DNA of 64,000 nt from Megamonas sp. UBA1796 (GTDB lineage Bacteria; Bacillota; Negativicutes; Selenomonadales; Selenomonadaceae): positions 1 to 64,000 of the forward strand of contig DCFU01000005.1 in NCBI GenBank assembly GCA_002319795.1, given 5' to 3'. The notes beneath the pieces were generated by a model. That model worked only from the letters and a program-made list of their open reading frames with translations. It had not been told where the DNA came from and ran no database searches. Position numbers and translations under genes: made by a program. Shown piece by piece: positions 14,649 to 22,935 of the stretch. Within the stretch, counting starts at the first letter, position 1. Every line of letters starts with the position of its first letter.

Positions 14649-15335
14649 TCAATAGACATAAACCTCAGCGCCCGTCTGTTTCTGTACCAAATCCTTAAAT
14701 TTAGCTGCATCACTATTGCCATCACTCAAATGCAGCAGATAAATCTGCCGCACACGATGCATGTCGTTCGCTTTCAAAAGCTGCAGCGTGGTTTCAATAC
14801 TCATATGCGTCTGTATAATCCGTTCGGCCAGGAAAGCGGGTATGCGATTGCCGCGGGCGTTATCCATAATAATTTCCTGACTATAATTTGCCTCCACCAT
14901 AAGATGGGTAAGTCCTTCAAACTTGTATTTTATATATGCACTATCGGTAACATATAAGAGCCGTTCCCTGGTCTCTTTCGAATTGATCTGATACCCATAG
15001 CATTCAACATCGTGCTGCGTTTCAAAGGGAAGGACACGCAAGGTCCCGATTGTGTGGCTTTCCAGTGCTTTCAGGTAGTTCACTTTTGGATATAAAGCTT
15101 TGAGCTCTGCTGGCCCATATATGGGAATTCCTCGTTCAAGCATTTTCGGTATAGCCTTTGCATGGTCTCCATGCCGATGTGTCACCAAGCACCCACAAAT
15201 ATCACTTGTACGAAAATCACATCCAACCTGAATGCTCTTGAAAGGAATGCCCGCGTCCAGGAGCAATGTGGTTGTACCATCATCAATGCGATAGCAATTT
15301 CCTGTGCTCCCAGACGCGATTACCTTGATATTCAA
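14649..15335 (-). CDS. Metallo-beta-lactamase-fold hydrolase (YycJ-like)
   Basis: This 228-residue MBL-fold protein has the signature THRHGDH at 52-58, supplying the first metal ligands. Further ligand positions lie at TQHD (about 110) and VTDSAY (about 131). The small size and the SGSTGNCYRIDDG start resemble YycJ/WalJ-type proteins. Phage members sit beside RecT-type annealing proteins and are thought to act as nucleases in recombination. The start is a TTG that overlaps the RecT stop (TTTTGA), with GGAAGGACC upstream, so translation is coupled. It is likely an exonuclease partner of RecT, inferred from context. Confidence 0.8.
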   Translation of the reverse strand: MNIKVIASGSTGNCYRIDDGTTTLLLDAGIPFKSIQVGCDFRTSDICGCLVTHRHGDHAKAIPKMLERGIPIYGPAELKALYPKVNYLKALESHTIGTLRVLPFETQHDVECYGYQINSKETRERLLYVTDSAYIKYKFEGLTHLMVEANYSQEIIMDNARGNRIPAFLAERIIQTHMSIETTLQLLKANDMHRVRQIYLLHLSDGNSDAAKFKDLVQKQTGAEVYVY

Positions 15336-16504
15336 AAGGTAGGTCCTTCCTCAGCCATGGCCGCCTGTGGGTGCTGTATGGCTGCCTGTGCAAACATATC
15401 CTGACTATAAGAGGATGTGCCTGCCGGGTGCTTTTCCTGCGAATAGGGAGGTGCTCCAGCATCCATGCTCTTTTTTGCTACCGGCTGGGCCTGTACTGCT
15501 GCGGCTGTGTCTGTCGGATATACCGCAGGAATCGGGCTTACGATTGGTGCTGCAGCTTCTTTGATTTCTTTGAGCGGTACCGTATTGGCAGTCACATTGA
15601 TTTCTTCCCGCAACTCTTCCTGAACTGCCTGCAGGCGAGCCTCCTGCTGTTTCATATACTGGTAATTCTCATCCACTTTACGCGGATCGCGCGGGATGTG
15701 CTTTGCACTATATACCTCACGAATCAGGGTTTTGCGGCACATTTCGTCGAGCCAGCCTGCTTTTTCAACAGTTTCCTTTTTGCCGCCTTTCTTCCACTCT
15801 GTTGCGGTACCACCCCAGAAATTTGCGCTCGCATATTCCGGTTTACGCTTTTCAATGTCCCGCATCGTCATGATGACCAGCTCATTACGCACCGCGTCAT
15901 CGTACTCGATATAGCCAAAGCCTCCGACGATATTGCCGCGGTCAAATGCATTCTCAATATCAAATTCATAGGTCTCAATAGGATGGGAGAAACTCTTTTT
16001 TATAGGCTTGAAATGATCATTGCTATATACGAGGTCGATGGTGACACTCTTAGGCCGAATCAATGCATACTTTTCAGCAACGTAGCGGATGCCGTTATAG
16101 CCAGGCATCAGATTGACATCGTACTTATTCGTTTTTTTGTTGCGATACGGAATCGGGCTGATGTGGTTTGGCTGCATCATATCAAGTCCTAGCCGTGCGT
16201 AATGGACCACATCGAGAGCCAAATCATTCATGTTCACATTGTTCCATTGGACAGCCAGCGGATTATCCCATTTATGTTCGCTATTGCTCTCATTCTTTCT
16301 CACCCGGTCTTCCTCAGCCGTCTTTAAGGCCCGATCAATCCCGATAAAATATCCTTGAATGAGCGAGCGCTGATAATCGGTGATCTGCAAGGCGCCAGTT
16401 GCACTCACGCCAAACTCTGCAAGCACCTTATGGGCGAACCGCTCGCTCATATTAAGCTGGATTTCCGCTTCCTGAACATTTTTTACTTCTTTTCCATTTG
16501 CCAT
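15332..16504 (-). CDS. recT: RecT-family single-strand annealing protein
   Basis: This 390-residue protein matches the RecT/Redbeta-like annealing family. The central part has LDVVHYARLGLDMMQPNHIS, PIPYRNKKTNKYDVNLMPGY and NGIRYVAEKYA, which are characteristic of RecT. The C-terminal 90 residues form a helical and then Gln/Ala/Pro-rich tail that is often used to contact single-strand binding protein. It promotes strand annealing and exchange during phage recombination. The ATG follows GGAGAGAATTAAAA. The gene sits between the SbcC-like ATPase and the MBL-fold protein, forming a probable exonuclease-annealase unit. Confidence 0.9.
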   Translation of the reverse strand: MANGKEVKNVQEAEIQLNMSERFAHKVLAEFGVSATGALQITDYQRSLIQGYFIGIDRALKTAEEDRVRKNESNSEHKWDNPLAVQWNNVNMNDLALDVVHYARLGLDMMQPNHISPIPYRNKKTNKYDVNLMPGYNGIRYVAEKYALIRPKSVTIDLVYSNDHFKPIKKSFSHPIETYEFDIENAFDRGNIVGGFGYIEYDDAVRNELVIMTMRDIEKRKPEYASANFWGGTATEWKKGGKKETVEKAGWLDEMCRKTLIREVYSAKHIPRDPRKVDENYQYMKQQEARLQAVQEELREEINVTANTVPLKEIKEAAAPIVSPIPAVYPTDTAAAVQAQPVAKKSMDAGAPPYSQEKHPAGTSSYSQDMFAQAAIQHPQAAMAEEGPTF

Positions 16505-16506
16505 TT

Positions 16507-18471
16507 TTAATTCTCTCCTTTAATTTTTATTCTGAGTGCTCCCTTATCCGGGGCAGATACGATAAACCGTATAAGTTGCTCCTCTATACGATTGACCTCA
16601 CACACGCTCTCTGCACGATCCATGAGAACAGGCATGCTGGTTCCATAATGTTGGTTAAGCACATCGATAATCTCAAGCCCGGCATTGAACTGCGCTGCCG
16701 TATTGGCCGACTTGTATTCCACCCATTCACCAGCGGCGTTCTGCAGCATCGGATCACAAGTCTCTCGGAGGCCACCATTGATCTGGTCCTTGAAGAGCTG
16801 AAAGTGTATGGTCTTGAAATGTCCATTGATTCTATCTGTAACCATCTGGACTTTGGCACGTGTAAAAACATCGCAAAGGTATATGCCGCGTTCAAGTTTT
16901 TCAAGCTCTGCCGCTTTATCCCGCTTCTCCTTTTCAAGTTCGGCGATACGTGCCTGACTTTCAGCTGCTGCCTGTACACGTGCGATTCGCATATGGAGAT
17001 TCTGGATTTCCGCAGCAATCTTATGAATTTTTTCTGCCTGGATTTTCTTTACTTCATCCATGGATCCATCCAGATTCATTTCTTTGGCTCGCAGGGCGTC
17101 GATACGCTGCTGCAAATTTGTGTATTCATCACTTGCCTCAAAGACTGGCTGCTCGGTTACGCTCTGCTGCAGGTTATTGATGCGCTCAACCGTATCATTG
17201 ATAACAGCTGTTGCCTCTGTAAGCTTGTTTTGAGCCTCACAAATCTTATAATCAAGTCCTTGGAGAATGGTTTGGCTACAGGCTTGTCCCCGACGGTTGA
17301 TATTTTCTTTCTTTTGCGATTTACTCTGATTGAATGCCTCGCGCAGTGCCTGTACGCGCTCTGTGGGAAGAGACTGTCCGCAAGTTGGACAAAGCTCCTG
17401 TCCCTCATCCCATTGCTCCGCTTGCGCCTCAGCATAGTCAGTGAGGAGTTTTTCGCGCATTGCATTGATGCGTTCATGTTCCTCTTTCAGCCGCTTCTCT
17501 TCGGCTTTAAACCCTGCAATTTGGCTGGTGAGCGCAAGTTTTTTACTGTTCATCTCGTTAATGGCTGCATAAATTTCCTGATTTGCATCATTGCCTTTTT
17601 TGATCCAGGCAGCGCGCTTCGTCTCAATCTCGGTATTGAGTCCCGCGATGGCCGCCTGCAAAGCCTGCTTCTTGCCATCCTGCGTTTCAAGCTGCCGCCC
17701 TTCCTCCATGATTGCGGCCTTTTGCTGTTCCTGCTCCTCTATCGCGCCTTTCAGTACAGCCTCATCTTCTATTTGTTCCGGAATACTTTTCGTGACTTCA
17801 TCAATTCGTTCTGGCAAGATATCCAAGTCCCGGTTCAGCTTACGGCGCTGCTCATTGGCAATCTTCTTATATTGCTCTGTACTGTAATACTGGCCGTTCG
17901 TGCCCGGAATCAGCAGGTATGCCGTTAAATCTGAGAGTTTATTCTCGAGGATGACCTCGCCATCCGTAACATCACCGCAAATCTCGAAAAGTACTTTGCG
18001 TCGGTCTTCTACACTCATTTCCTCTGTAAAATATCCGAGCATCATGAGCATCCGAATTTGTTCTGTTCTGCAGACGCAAGCACTCTCCATGGCAGCTTCA
18101 TAGGCTTTCTTTTTAACCGGCAGCCCATTGATGCTGTGATCCGTAGTATTGTTGCTAAATTCCTTAGTCGCCGAGCCCTTCTTCTGTTTCCATACCTCAT
18201 AAAAATCCTTGCGAAATGTTATTTGCTCTCCGCTGGTAAGTGCAACCGTAAGAGCAGCTATATGATGCAGATTGTGTGCACCCGTGGTCTTTGGGTCGAA
18301 ATCCTTCTCCCCCGTCACTGCCTGATCTGTTATAAGCCAACATATTGCATTGGCTACTGTCGTCTTCCCAGTTCCATTCGCCCCGAAAATATCCGTGTCA
18401 TCCCCATTGAACCTGATTTCTAAATCTTTGATGCCTCGAAAATTCTCCAACTTAAGCATCAAAATTTTCAT
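16507..18471 (-). CDS. SbcC/Rad50-like ATPase
   Basis: This 654-residue SMC-like ATPase has the typical opening LENFRGIKDLEI and a Walker A GANGTGKTT at 30-38. Long coiled-coil arms flank a zinc-hook-like CPTCGQSLP at 361-369. A C-terminal lobe carries the Walker B/D-loop region (MPVLMDRAESV near 620). The ATG at 18471 lies 7 nt behind GGGAGGG. SbcC-type proteins clear DNA ends and hairpins with a nuclease partner. No SbcD-like gene is adjacent, so the MBL-fold protein may be its nuclease. It ends 2 nt before the RecT start region, so they are cotranscribed. Confidence 0.85.
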   Translation of the reverse strand: MKILMLKLENFRGIKDLEIRFNGDDTDIFGANGTGKTTVANAICWLITDQAVTGEKDFDPKTTGAHNLHHIAALTVALTSGEQITFRKDFYEVWKQKKGSATKEFSNNTTDHSINGLPVKKKAYEAAMESACVCRTEQIRMLMMLGYFTEEMSVEDRRKVLFEICGDVTDGEVILENKLSDLTAYLLIPGTNGQYYSTEQYKKIANEQRRKLNRDLDILPERIDEVTKSIPEQIEDEAVLKGAIEEQEQQKAAIMEEGRQLETQDGKKQALQAAIAGLNTEIETKRAAWIKKGNDANQEIYAAINEMNSKKLALTSQIAGFKAEEKRLKEEHERINAMREKLLTDYAEAQAEQWDEGQELCPTCGQSLPTERVQALREAFNQSKSQKKENINRRGQACSQTILQGLDYKICEAQNKLTEATAVINDTVERINNLQQSVTEQPVFEASDEYTNLQQRIDALRAKEMNLDGSMDEVKKIQAEKIHKIAAEIQNLHMRIARVQAAAESQARIAELEKEKRDKAAELEKLERGIYLCDVFTRAKVQMVTDRINGHFKTIHFQLFKDQINGGLRETCDPMLQNAAGEWVEYKSANTAAQFNAGLEIIDVLNQHYGTSMPVLMDRAESVCEVNRIEEQLIRFIVSAPDKGALRIKIKGEN

Positions 18472-18522
18472 TTTCATCCCTCCCGAAGTGTGCTAAACTA
18501 GAACTGTGTTAAACTTATAATG

Positions 18523-18717
18523 TCATCCTTTGGATGACCTCCACTCATCCGTATCAGTTCCCGCTGATGCGGATTTTTCTTTTGCCCATGCATCGGCCAT
18601 TTCTAAAGTAGGCGCTAACGCGGCAATGTTTTCCTTGCCATATCTCGGATAGAGCACTGTCTCGCGATGCCCTGCATCACAAAGCCCCTGTATGACGCGG
18701 CCCATTTCCCAATCCAA
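18523..18717 (-). CDS. Small phage protein of unknown function
   Basis: This is a 64-residue protein starting at TTG behind GGAGGTGAAGACT, which is clearly better than the upstream ATG. It is mixed alpha-type and ends in a Ser/Thr/Asp-rich tail. I do not recognise a family. It lies between the small membrane peptide and the SbcC-like gene in the early operon. Confidence 0.5.
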   Translation of the reverse strand: MDWEMGRVIQGLCDAGHRETVLYPRYGKENIAALAPTLEMADAWAKEKSASAGTDTDEWRSSKG

Positions 18718-18722
18718 AGTCT

Positions 18723-18812
18723 TCACCTCCCTCCTAAAAAATAACCAACCGTAAAACACGCGATAAATAAGATTACTGTCCAAACATGATCCTGGAAATA
18801 TGGGAGTTTCAA
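18723..18812 (-). CDS. 29-residue membrane peptide
   Basis: This tiny frame starts at a TTG that overlaps the TGA of the LysM-protein gene (TTGA). GAGGGG lies 9 nt upstream. It encodes one hydrophobic helix (VWTVILFIACFTVGYFLGG) and ends 6 nt before the start of the next gene. Overlap with both neighbours and the clean transmembrane segment support it as real. It may act with the membrane-anchored LysM protein. Confidence 0.4.
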   Translation of the reverse strand: MKLPYFQDHVWTVILFIACFTVGYFLGGR

Positions 18813-19135
18813 AGCTCTGCATCCCCTCTCTGAACCCAGTAGTTTACCCTAAGTTCGTCTCCAATCTGAAGCTGCCCATGCGATTCCAGTAACCACGGAT
18901 TCAGCTCTTCGATTCCGGACTTAAATTCCAATATGTATCGCCTGCCACCCGTATTCTTTGCCATATAGGCCTCAGCAATATCCCAAAGCGTGTCGCCTGG
19001 CTGAACAATATAGACCGTCTCGACAAGTTCCTGATTGCCACTATAAAATCCAGTGGCCAGAAAACCAGATGCTACGAAGACTGCACATACAGCAACTTTC
19101 TTCAACGTCTTTATGCCTCCAAATCTCTGCTTCAT
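18809..19135 (-). CDS. Membrane-anchored LysM-domain protein
   Basis: This 108-residue protein has a basic N-terminus, a membrane segment (VAVCAVFVASGFLATGFY, about 14-31) and a LysM domain from about 42 to 100 (YIVQPGDTLWDIAEAY ... GQLQIGDELRV). LysM binds N-acetylglucosamine polymers such as peptidoglycan. The membrane anchor would place the domain outside the cytoplasm. Its location inside the early operon, far from lysis genes, is unusual for a cell-wall protein. Its start overlaps the stop of the preceding gene (ATGA). A role in the host envelope during early infection or lysogeny is possible. Confidence 0.8.
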   Translation of the reverse strand: MKQRFGGIKTLKKVAVCAVFVASGFLATGFYSGNQELVETVYIVQPGDTLWDIAEAYMAKNTGGRRYILEFKSGIEELNPWLLESHGQLQIGDELRVNYWVQRGDAEL

Positions 19136-19293
19136 AATGCTGTTCCAACCCCTTTCTTCTTGTCGTCTTTCGTGAATTTCACATCAATTCCCAGCGCTAC
19201 TTTAGCAAGCTGGCTGAAAATCTCTGTGTCCGGCGTATCCCCAAACTTCCGCGTCACTTCTGCCACATATTTTGGCCGCTTAATCTCCTCCAT
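19132..19293 (-). CDS. Small phage protein of unknown function
   Basis: This is a 53-residue protein starting at MEEIKRPK. The longer open frame upstream is a shadow of the neighbouring regulator gene. It overlaps the regulator's stop by 14 nt and ends with ATGA into the LysM gene. It is helical and Lys-rich at the C-terminus. I recognise no family. Confidence 0.5.
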   Translation of the reverse strand: MEEIKRPKYVAEVTRKFGDTPDTEIFSQLAKVALGIDVKFTKDDKKKGVGTAL

Positions 19294-19786
19294 GTGCATC
19301 CCCATCCTTTGCGACATATTTTTCCATCCAAATTTGTAGCTCCGAAGATACCGACGATACTTTCTGCATAGCCTGAAGAATCTTCTGCAGCTGTGGCACC
19401 TCATCCGGTGTAACCTGTCCATCTGCATCAATGGCCAATATAGCCTTACCGATATCCGAGATACCATTGACCGCATTTAGGATGTTGATCGTCATCCGGT
19501 CAAGCTGTCGCAGTTCTGCAGGCGGAACCATCCGCTTACCAATCGGGCATTCATTGGTGCAATAATGGTTCATGATTTCCGGTGCGTTATAGGCATCTGC
19601 CATCATGACCACTTCCTCTGGATAAAGTGATATCATTCCCAGCTCAATCCTCGCCAAACGCGTGCGATCGATTCCAATCCTTACGGCAGCCCCTTCCCGG
19701 CTATTCATATGCTCGTTGTGTTCTGCAGCCGCCATGCGTGCTTTATAAAATACGCTGTCCGCTGCTTTTGTTGCTAATCTAGTCAC
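19280..19786 (-). CDS. XRE-type helix-turn-helix regulator
   Basis: This 168-residue protein has a helix-turn-helix similar to Cro/C1 regulators (SREGAAVRIGIDRTRLARIE, about 30-49). A short Cys-containing segment (HYCTNECPIGKRMVP) and a C-terminal helical region follow. The GTG at 19786 is favoured by AAGGAGGT 9 nt upstream. It is the second gene of the leftward early operon, after the Cro-like gene, and probably regulates early transcription. Confidence 0.65.
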   Translation of the reverse strand: MTRLATKAADSVFYKARMAAAEHNEHMNSREGAAVRIGIDRTRLARIELGMISLYPEEVVMMADAYNAPEIMNHYCTNECPIGKRMVPPAELRQLDRMTINILNAVNGISDIGKAILAIDADGQVTPDEVPQLQKILQAMQKVSSVSSELQIWMEKYVAKDGDAHGGD

Positions 19787-19886
19787 TTTTGCATTACCTC
19801 CTTGCGGTAAAATATACATATAGGATTTTGCATGATGTTACTCAAATCTTTATGCGTTACGTTATGCCTCCTTTAGTTATTTTAAA

Positions 19887-20078
19887 TCACGTAAAAGAGC
19901 ATAATAAATCATCTATACTACAGTGCAAAACCTTAGACAGCTTTATAAGCATAGTAACACGAGGCTTATTTTTTCCTCGTTCCCACAAAGTTACAGTCGT
20001 TCTTCCCACAGAAAGCTTGCTAGCTAACTCTTTTTGCGTTAAATTTTGCTTTTCTCGCAGTTCTTTTAATTTATTCAT
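19887..20078 (-). CDS. Cro-like repressor
   Basis: This 63-residue protein consists almost only of an XRE helix-turn-helix (LKELREKQNLTQKELASKLS, VGRTTVTLWERGKNKPR). It starts the leftward early operon and is divergent from the CI-like gene. Three related palindromic operators lie between them. AAAGGAGGGC precedes the ATG. By position and size it should act as Cro, favouring lytic development. Confidence 0.85.
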   Translation of the reverse strand: MNKLKELREKQNLTQKELASKLSVGRTTVTLWERGKNKPRVTMLIKLSKVLHCSIDDLLCSFT

Positions 20079-20102
20079 CGTAGCCCTCCTTTCAATTCAT
20101 AC

Positions 20103-20206
20103 GTTATGTTTCATAACATCTACATTTATAGTATATGTTATATTACATAACTTGTCAATATAAAAAGTAATGTTTAATCACGGCTTTAAATGTTATGTAT
20201 AATAAC
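20103..20206. promoter_or_regulatory. CI/Cro operator region with three palindromes
   Basis: Three related 15-bp sites occur: GTTATGTTTCATAAC (20103-20117), GTTATATTACATAAC (20137-20151) and GTTATGTATAATAAC (20192-20206). The consensus is GTTAT-N5-ATAAC. The third overlaps TATAAT-like sequences upstream of the CI-like gene, which suggests autoregulation. The first two sit in front of the Cro-like gene. Confidence 0.8.
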
Positions 20207-20233
20207 CTATAATATGTACAAGGAGTGATTCTA

Positions 20234-20605
20234 ATGAACACAGGTGCGCGTTTAAAGAAATTGCGCGAAGCCAAGGGTCTGTCCCAAGAAGAAGTAGCCA
20301 AAATTATAGGTGTTGGCAGAACCACCTATCTAAAATATGAAACTGGTGAAAACAAGCCCACACGTAAACTAAAAGAGTTGTCCGCTTTTTTTAATGTGAG
20401 TACAGACTATATTCTTGGTAATGATACCCCATCTACTCCGAGGGAAAAAGATCCGGCTGATCTCACAAAATTTCTTAATCAGGCTGAGATTATGTTTGAC
20501 GGTGACCTGTATAAACTCACAGAATCTGATCGTGAAAAAATTCGTGCCGCTCTTAAACTAGCTTTTTGGGATGCCAAGGAACGAAACAAACGCAAGAAAG
20601 GCTGA
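20234..20605 (+). CDS. CI-like lysogeny repressor (XRE family)
   Basis: This 123-residue protein has an N-terminal XRE domain (ARLKKLREAKGLSQEEVAKI, IGVGRTTYLKYETGENKPTR). A C-terminal helical part ends in a basic tail. It lacks the LexA-like self-cleavage domain. The downstream ImmA-type metalloprotease would therefore be the route to inactivation, as in ICEBs1-type switches. The ATG at 20234 follows AAGGAG. The operators in front of it imply autoregulation and repression of the Cro-side operon. Confidence 0.85.
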   Translation: MNTGARLKKLREAKGLSQEEVAKIIGVGRTTYLKYETGENKPTRKLKELSAFFNVSTDYILGNDTPSTPREKDPADLTKFLNQAEIMFDGDLYKLTESDREKIRAALKLAFWDAKERNKRKKG

Positions 20606-20647
20606 TTCATTATAGAGAACGTACTACAATCAAAGGAATGATACTTT

Positions 20648-21082
20648 ATGCTGAACATCAAATTGCGCGTCAGAAATCTCGTAAAAAAATATGGTACTTC
20701 CAATCCTTTCCATCTTTCAAAGGATCTGAATATCAAAATAATACACGCACCATTGCCGCATAATATTCGCGGCTTTTTGGTGCGTGTATTGCGATGTAAA
20801 TATATTATTCTAAATGACGAACTTTGTTATGAGGCTCAAAAAATAACGGTATGTCATGAAATTGGTCATGCCCGGATGCATGAAGGATATGGGTATTACC
20901 TACATGCAGACCGCACCTATTACGTGCCATGTCGTCGAGAGCGCGAAGCAAACGAATATGCGCTACATCTTCTCTCCTACTCCTCCGATATGGATTGTGA
21001 TGCTATATCTCGAGTTATTGCAGAGAAGCAACCTGAGCCGCATGAAGTGCATCGAATATTAGGTATGATGATGGCTACATGA
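20648..21082 (+). CDS. ImmA/IrrE-family metalloprotease
   Basis: This 144-residue protein carries the zinc-protease motif HEIGHARMH near residue 75 and the downstream acidic region EREANEYALHLL, typical of ImmA/IrrE (COG2856). In ICEBs1 and related phages ImmA cleaves the neighbouring repressor to trigger induction. Here it follows the CI-like gene by 42 nt on the same strand, the classic arrangement. Repressor cleavage in this phage is therefore inferred from family and context. Confidence 0.85.
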   Translation: MLNIKLRVRNLVKKYGTSNPFHLSKDLNIKIIHAPLPHNIRGFLVRVLRCKYIILNDELCYEAQKITVCHEIGHARMHEGYGYYLHADRTYYVPCRREREANEYALHLLSYSSDMDCDAISRVIAEKQPEPHEVHRILGMMMAT

Positions 21083-21230
21083 TAGAAGATTGAATGATTA
21101 AAATTTTTTTACCAAGGCTATTGTATCGAAAACACCCAGACAATACTGTTGCAAATTCTAAAAACCAGAATCAATAAGAACCATACACGCATTGCTATAC
21201 TCATATCATATAAAGAAAGGGTTATGTAAA

Positions 21231-22877
21231 ATGGAAAATAACACCACCTATACAAAAACAACTTTGCCCACAGATAGAATCATTATTAATCCTGATAACG
21301 CTAGATTCTATGACCGTGATGTAGAATCGTTAGACGACATTGTTGGCATGAATAATATTATCGAACTAGATCATGCACACGTAATTAATTTAGCAAAAGA
21401 TATTGCCAAAAATGGCCTATTACCAAATCAGTCCCCAATTGTTATGCCACTAAAAAGCAAATCCGGCTACTATCTTACTTACGACGGAAATCGACGTCTA
21501 ACTAGTTTGAAACTCATTACAACTTATAAAAACGATTTAAATAAATTTTCACTAACAACATCAGAAAAAGAGATATTATCCCAATTAGAATCTACAATTT
21601 CTAGGATTGAATGTATCGTTTCTGAAGACGAAAGTTATGTTAATCAATTATTACTGAAAATTCATGGTGAGACAACGCCTGGTCTTAGGCAAGTTAATTG
21701 GTTAATACAGGCTAAAGCAAAGCACATGAGAAAAACCTCAGGAGAAATATTACCGGACCTGGCCTTCTTACATTTATTAGAAAATATTTCTGCAGGAGAC
21801 ACAACTCTACTAGATATTATACATTCTGGCAAATGGGTTTCAAAAATGAAACGTTTTTTAAACAATAAAAAAAATATGCTTCTTCTCGGATTAGAATTCA
21901 CTACAAACAGTAGAATCATATGTTATTTCCAAAAAGACTCATCTAATGCTCTGCTAATTAAGTTCCTAAAAAAAGTGAACAATGAACCTGCTAGTAAAAT
22001 TGCACAAACAGTACAAGAGCGCAATAATTTTCTGGCAGCATTTATTACTGAAAATAAACTAGACAAATTACATTTAAATAATATGCAATATATATATGAT
22101 CCATATACAAATACTTTCTCACTTTCTAATATCCCTTTAAACAAAGATAATTTTAATAAAAATTTGATTGCATTCAAAAAGAAACACATAGTTTCTACGG
22201 ATTCTACGGGCTCTACAGATTCTACAGATTCTACGGGCTCTACAGATTCTACGGACTCTACAGATTCAGAAAATACGATACCCCACTCAGAAAAAGGCCC
22301 TTCTACAGCACCTGCCTCCAGCGATCAATCAGCTCATACTCCATCACAATCAATACCAGCAGCAACTCCTACTCCATCTAAGCGGAAAAAATATCCAACA
22401 TTTTTTTCACAATTAAAATATAATAATATTAATGCGACAGATACAAAAACTCTACCATTATTAAAGATTTGTAAAGAAATACAATCTTTCTCCAAAGGCC
22501 CCTATCATGCTTATCAAAAATATCCAATAGCAGCAACAGTTTTATTTCGCAGTCTAGTTGAACAATGTTTCAAATATTTATTACGAAAATCATTTCCAAC
22601 AATTTTTAATGATTTAAAAAACAAAAATGCTGGGCAAGATCCCTTATTAGGAGACTTAATTAAAAAAATATCTTTTAAAAAAAAGGATATCTTTACAGAT
22701 CCAGCAACTCTCAGAAATTATAATGCTCTATTCGATGGGACAGGTTTTAAAGATGGCCTAGATTTAGCCGCTCATCATAGCCGTACAGATGTTGATTTTT
22801 TAGAGGAAAAAGCTCAAAACTTCATTCTTATTGCAGACCACATCCTAAATACCGAACTCAAAAACTTAGAACCTTGA
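21231..22877 (+). CDS. ParB-like domain protein of a cargo pair
   Basis: This is a 548-residue protein with an N-terminal ParB/Srx-like domain (DRIIINPDNARFYDRD at 15-30, DGNRRLTSLKLI at 85-96). It is not a chromosome partition ParB, because the helix-turn-helix is not evident. A helical middle part follows. Next comes a serine/threonine/aspartate linker made of eight 9-bp repeats (residues 322-345), and then a C-terminal domain of about 160 residues (FRSLVEQCFKYLLRKSF, LAAHHSRTD). The ATG at 21231 follows GAAAGGGTT. The radical-SAM gene starts 58 nt later on the same strand. The pair is AT-rich compared with the phage replication genes and lies in the lysogenic cargo region. The role is unknown. 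Anti-phage or nucleic-acid-modification functions are possible. Confidence 0.75.
   Translation: MENNTTYTKTTLPTDRIIINPDNARFYDRDVESLDDIVGMNNIIELDHAHVINLAKDIAKNGLLPNQSPIVMPLKSKSGYYLTYDGNRRLTSLKLITTYKNDLNKFSLTTSEKEILSQLESTISRIECIVSEDESYVNQLLLKIHGETTPGLRQVNWLIQAKAKHMRKTSGEILPDLAFLHLLENISAGDTTLLDIIHSGKWVSKMKRFLNNKKNMLLLGLEFTTNSRIICYFQKDSSNALLIKFLKKVNNEPASKIAQTVQERNNFLAAFITENKLDKLHLNNMQYIYDPYTNTFSLSNIPLNKDNFNKNLIAFKKKHIVSTDSTGSTDSTDSTGSTDSTDSTDSENTIPHSEKGPSTAPASSDQSAHTPSQSIPAATPTPSKRKKYPTFFSQLKYNNINATDTKTLPLLKICKEIQSFSKGPYHAYQKYPIAATVLFRSLVEQCFKYLLRKSFPTIFNDLKNKNAGQDPLLGDLIKKISFKKKDIFTDPATLRNYNALFDGTGFKDGLDLAAHHSRTDVDFLEEKAQNFILIADHILNTELKNLEP
22194..22265 (+). repeat. Eight tandem 9-bp repeats (Ser-Thr-Asp/Gly codons)
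   Basis: The units TCTACGGAT, TCTACGGGC and TCTACAGAT alternate, encoding Ser-Thr-Asp or Ser-Thr-Gly. The repeat number can change without shifting the frame, so the linker length could vary between strains. Confidence 0.9.
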
Positions 22878-22935
22878 CATCTATGTACCGTCCATGGGAT
22901 AATAAACGTGGATAAATTTAAGGAGAATATTATAC

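Noticed and set aside
15371..16192. Plus-strand open frame of 273 codons opposite recT
   Set aside because: It is antisense to RecT, has Cys/Phe/Ile-rich composition and no ribosome-binding site or family signature.
16498..17928. Plus-strand open frame of 476 codons opposite the SbcC-like ATPase
   Set aside because: It is antisense to a well-supported gene, has no recognisable domain, and its Leu/Cys/Phe-rich composition is that of a shadow of coiled-coil codons.
22194..22265. CRISPR-like array
   Set aside because: The units are 9-bp contiguous tandem repeats inside a coding region with no spacers.
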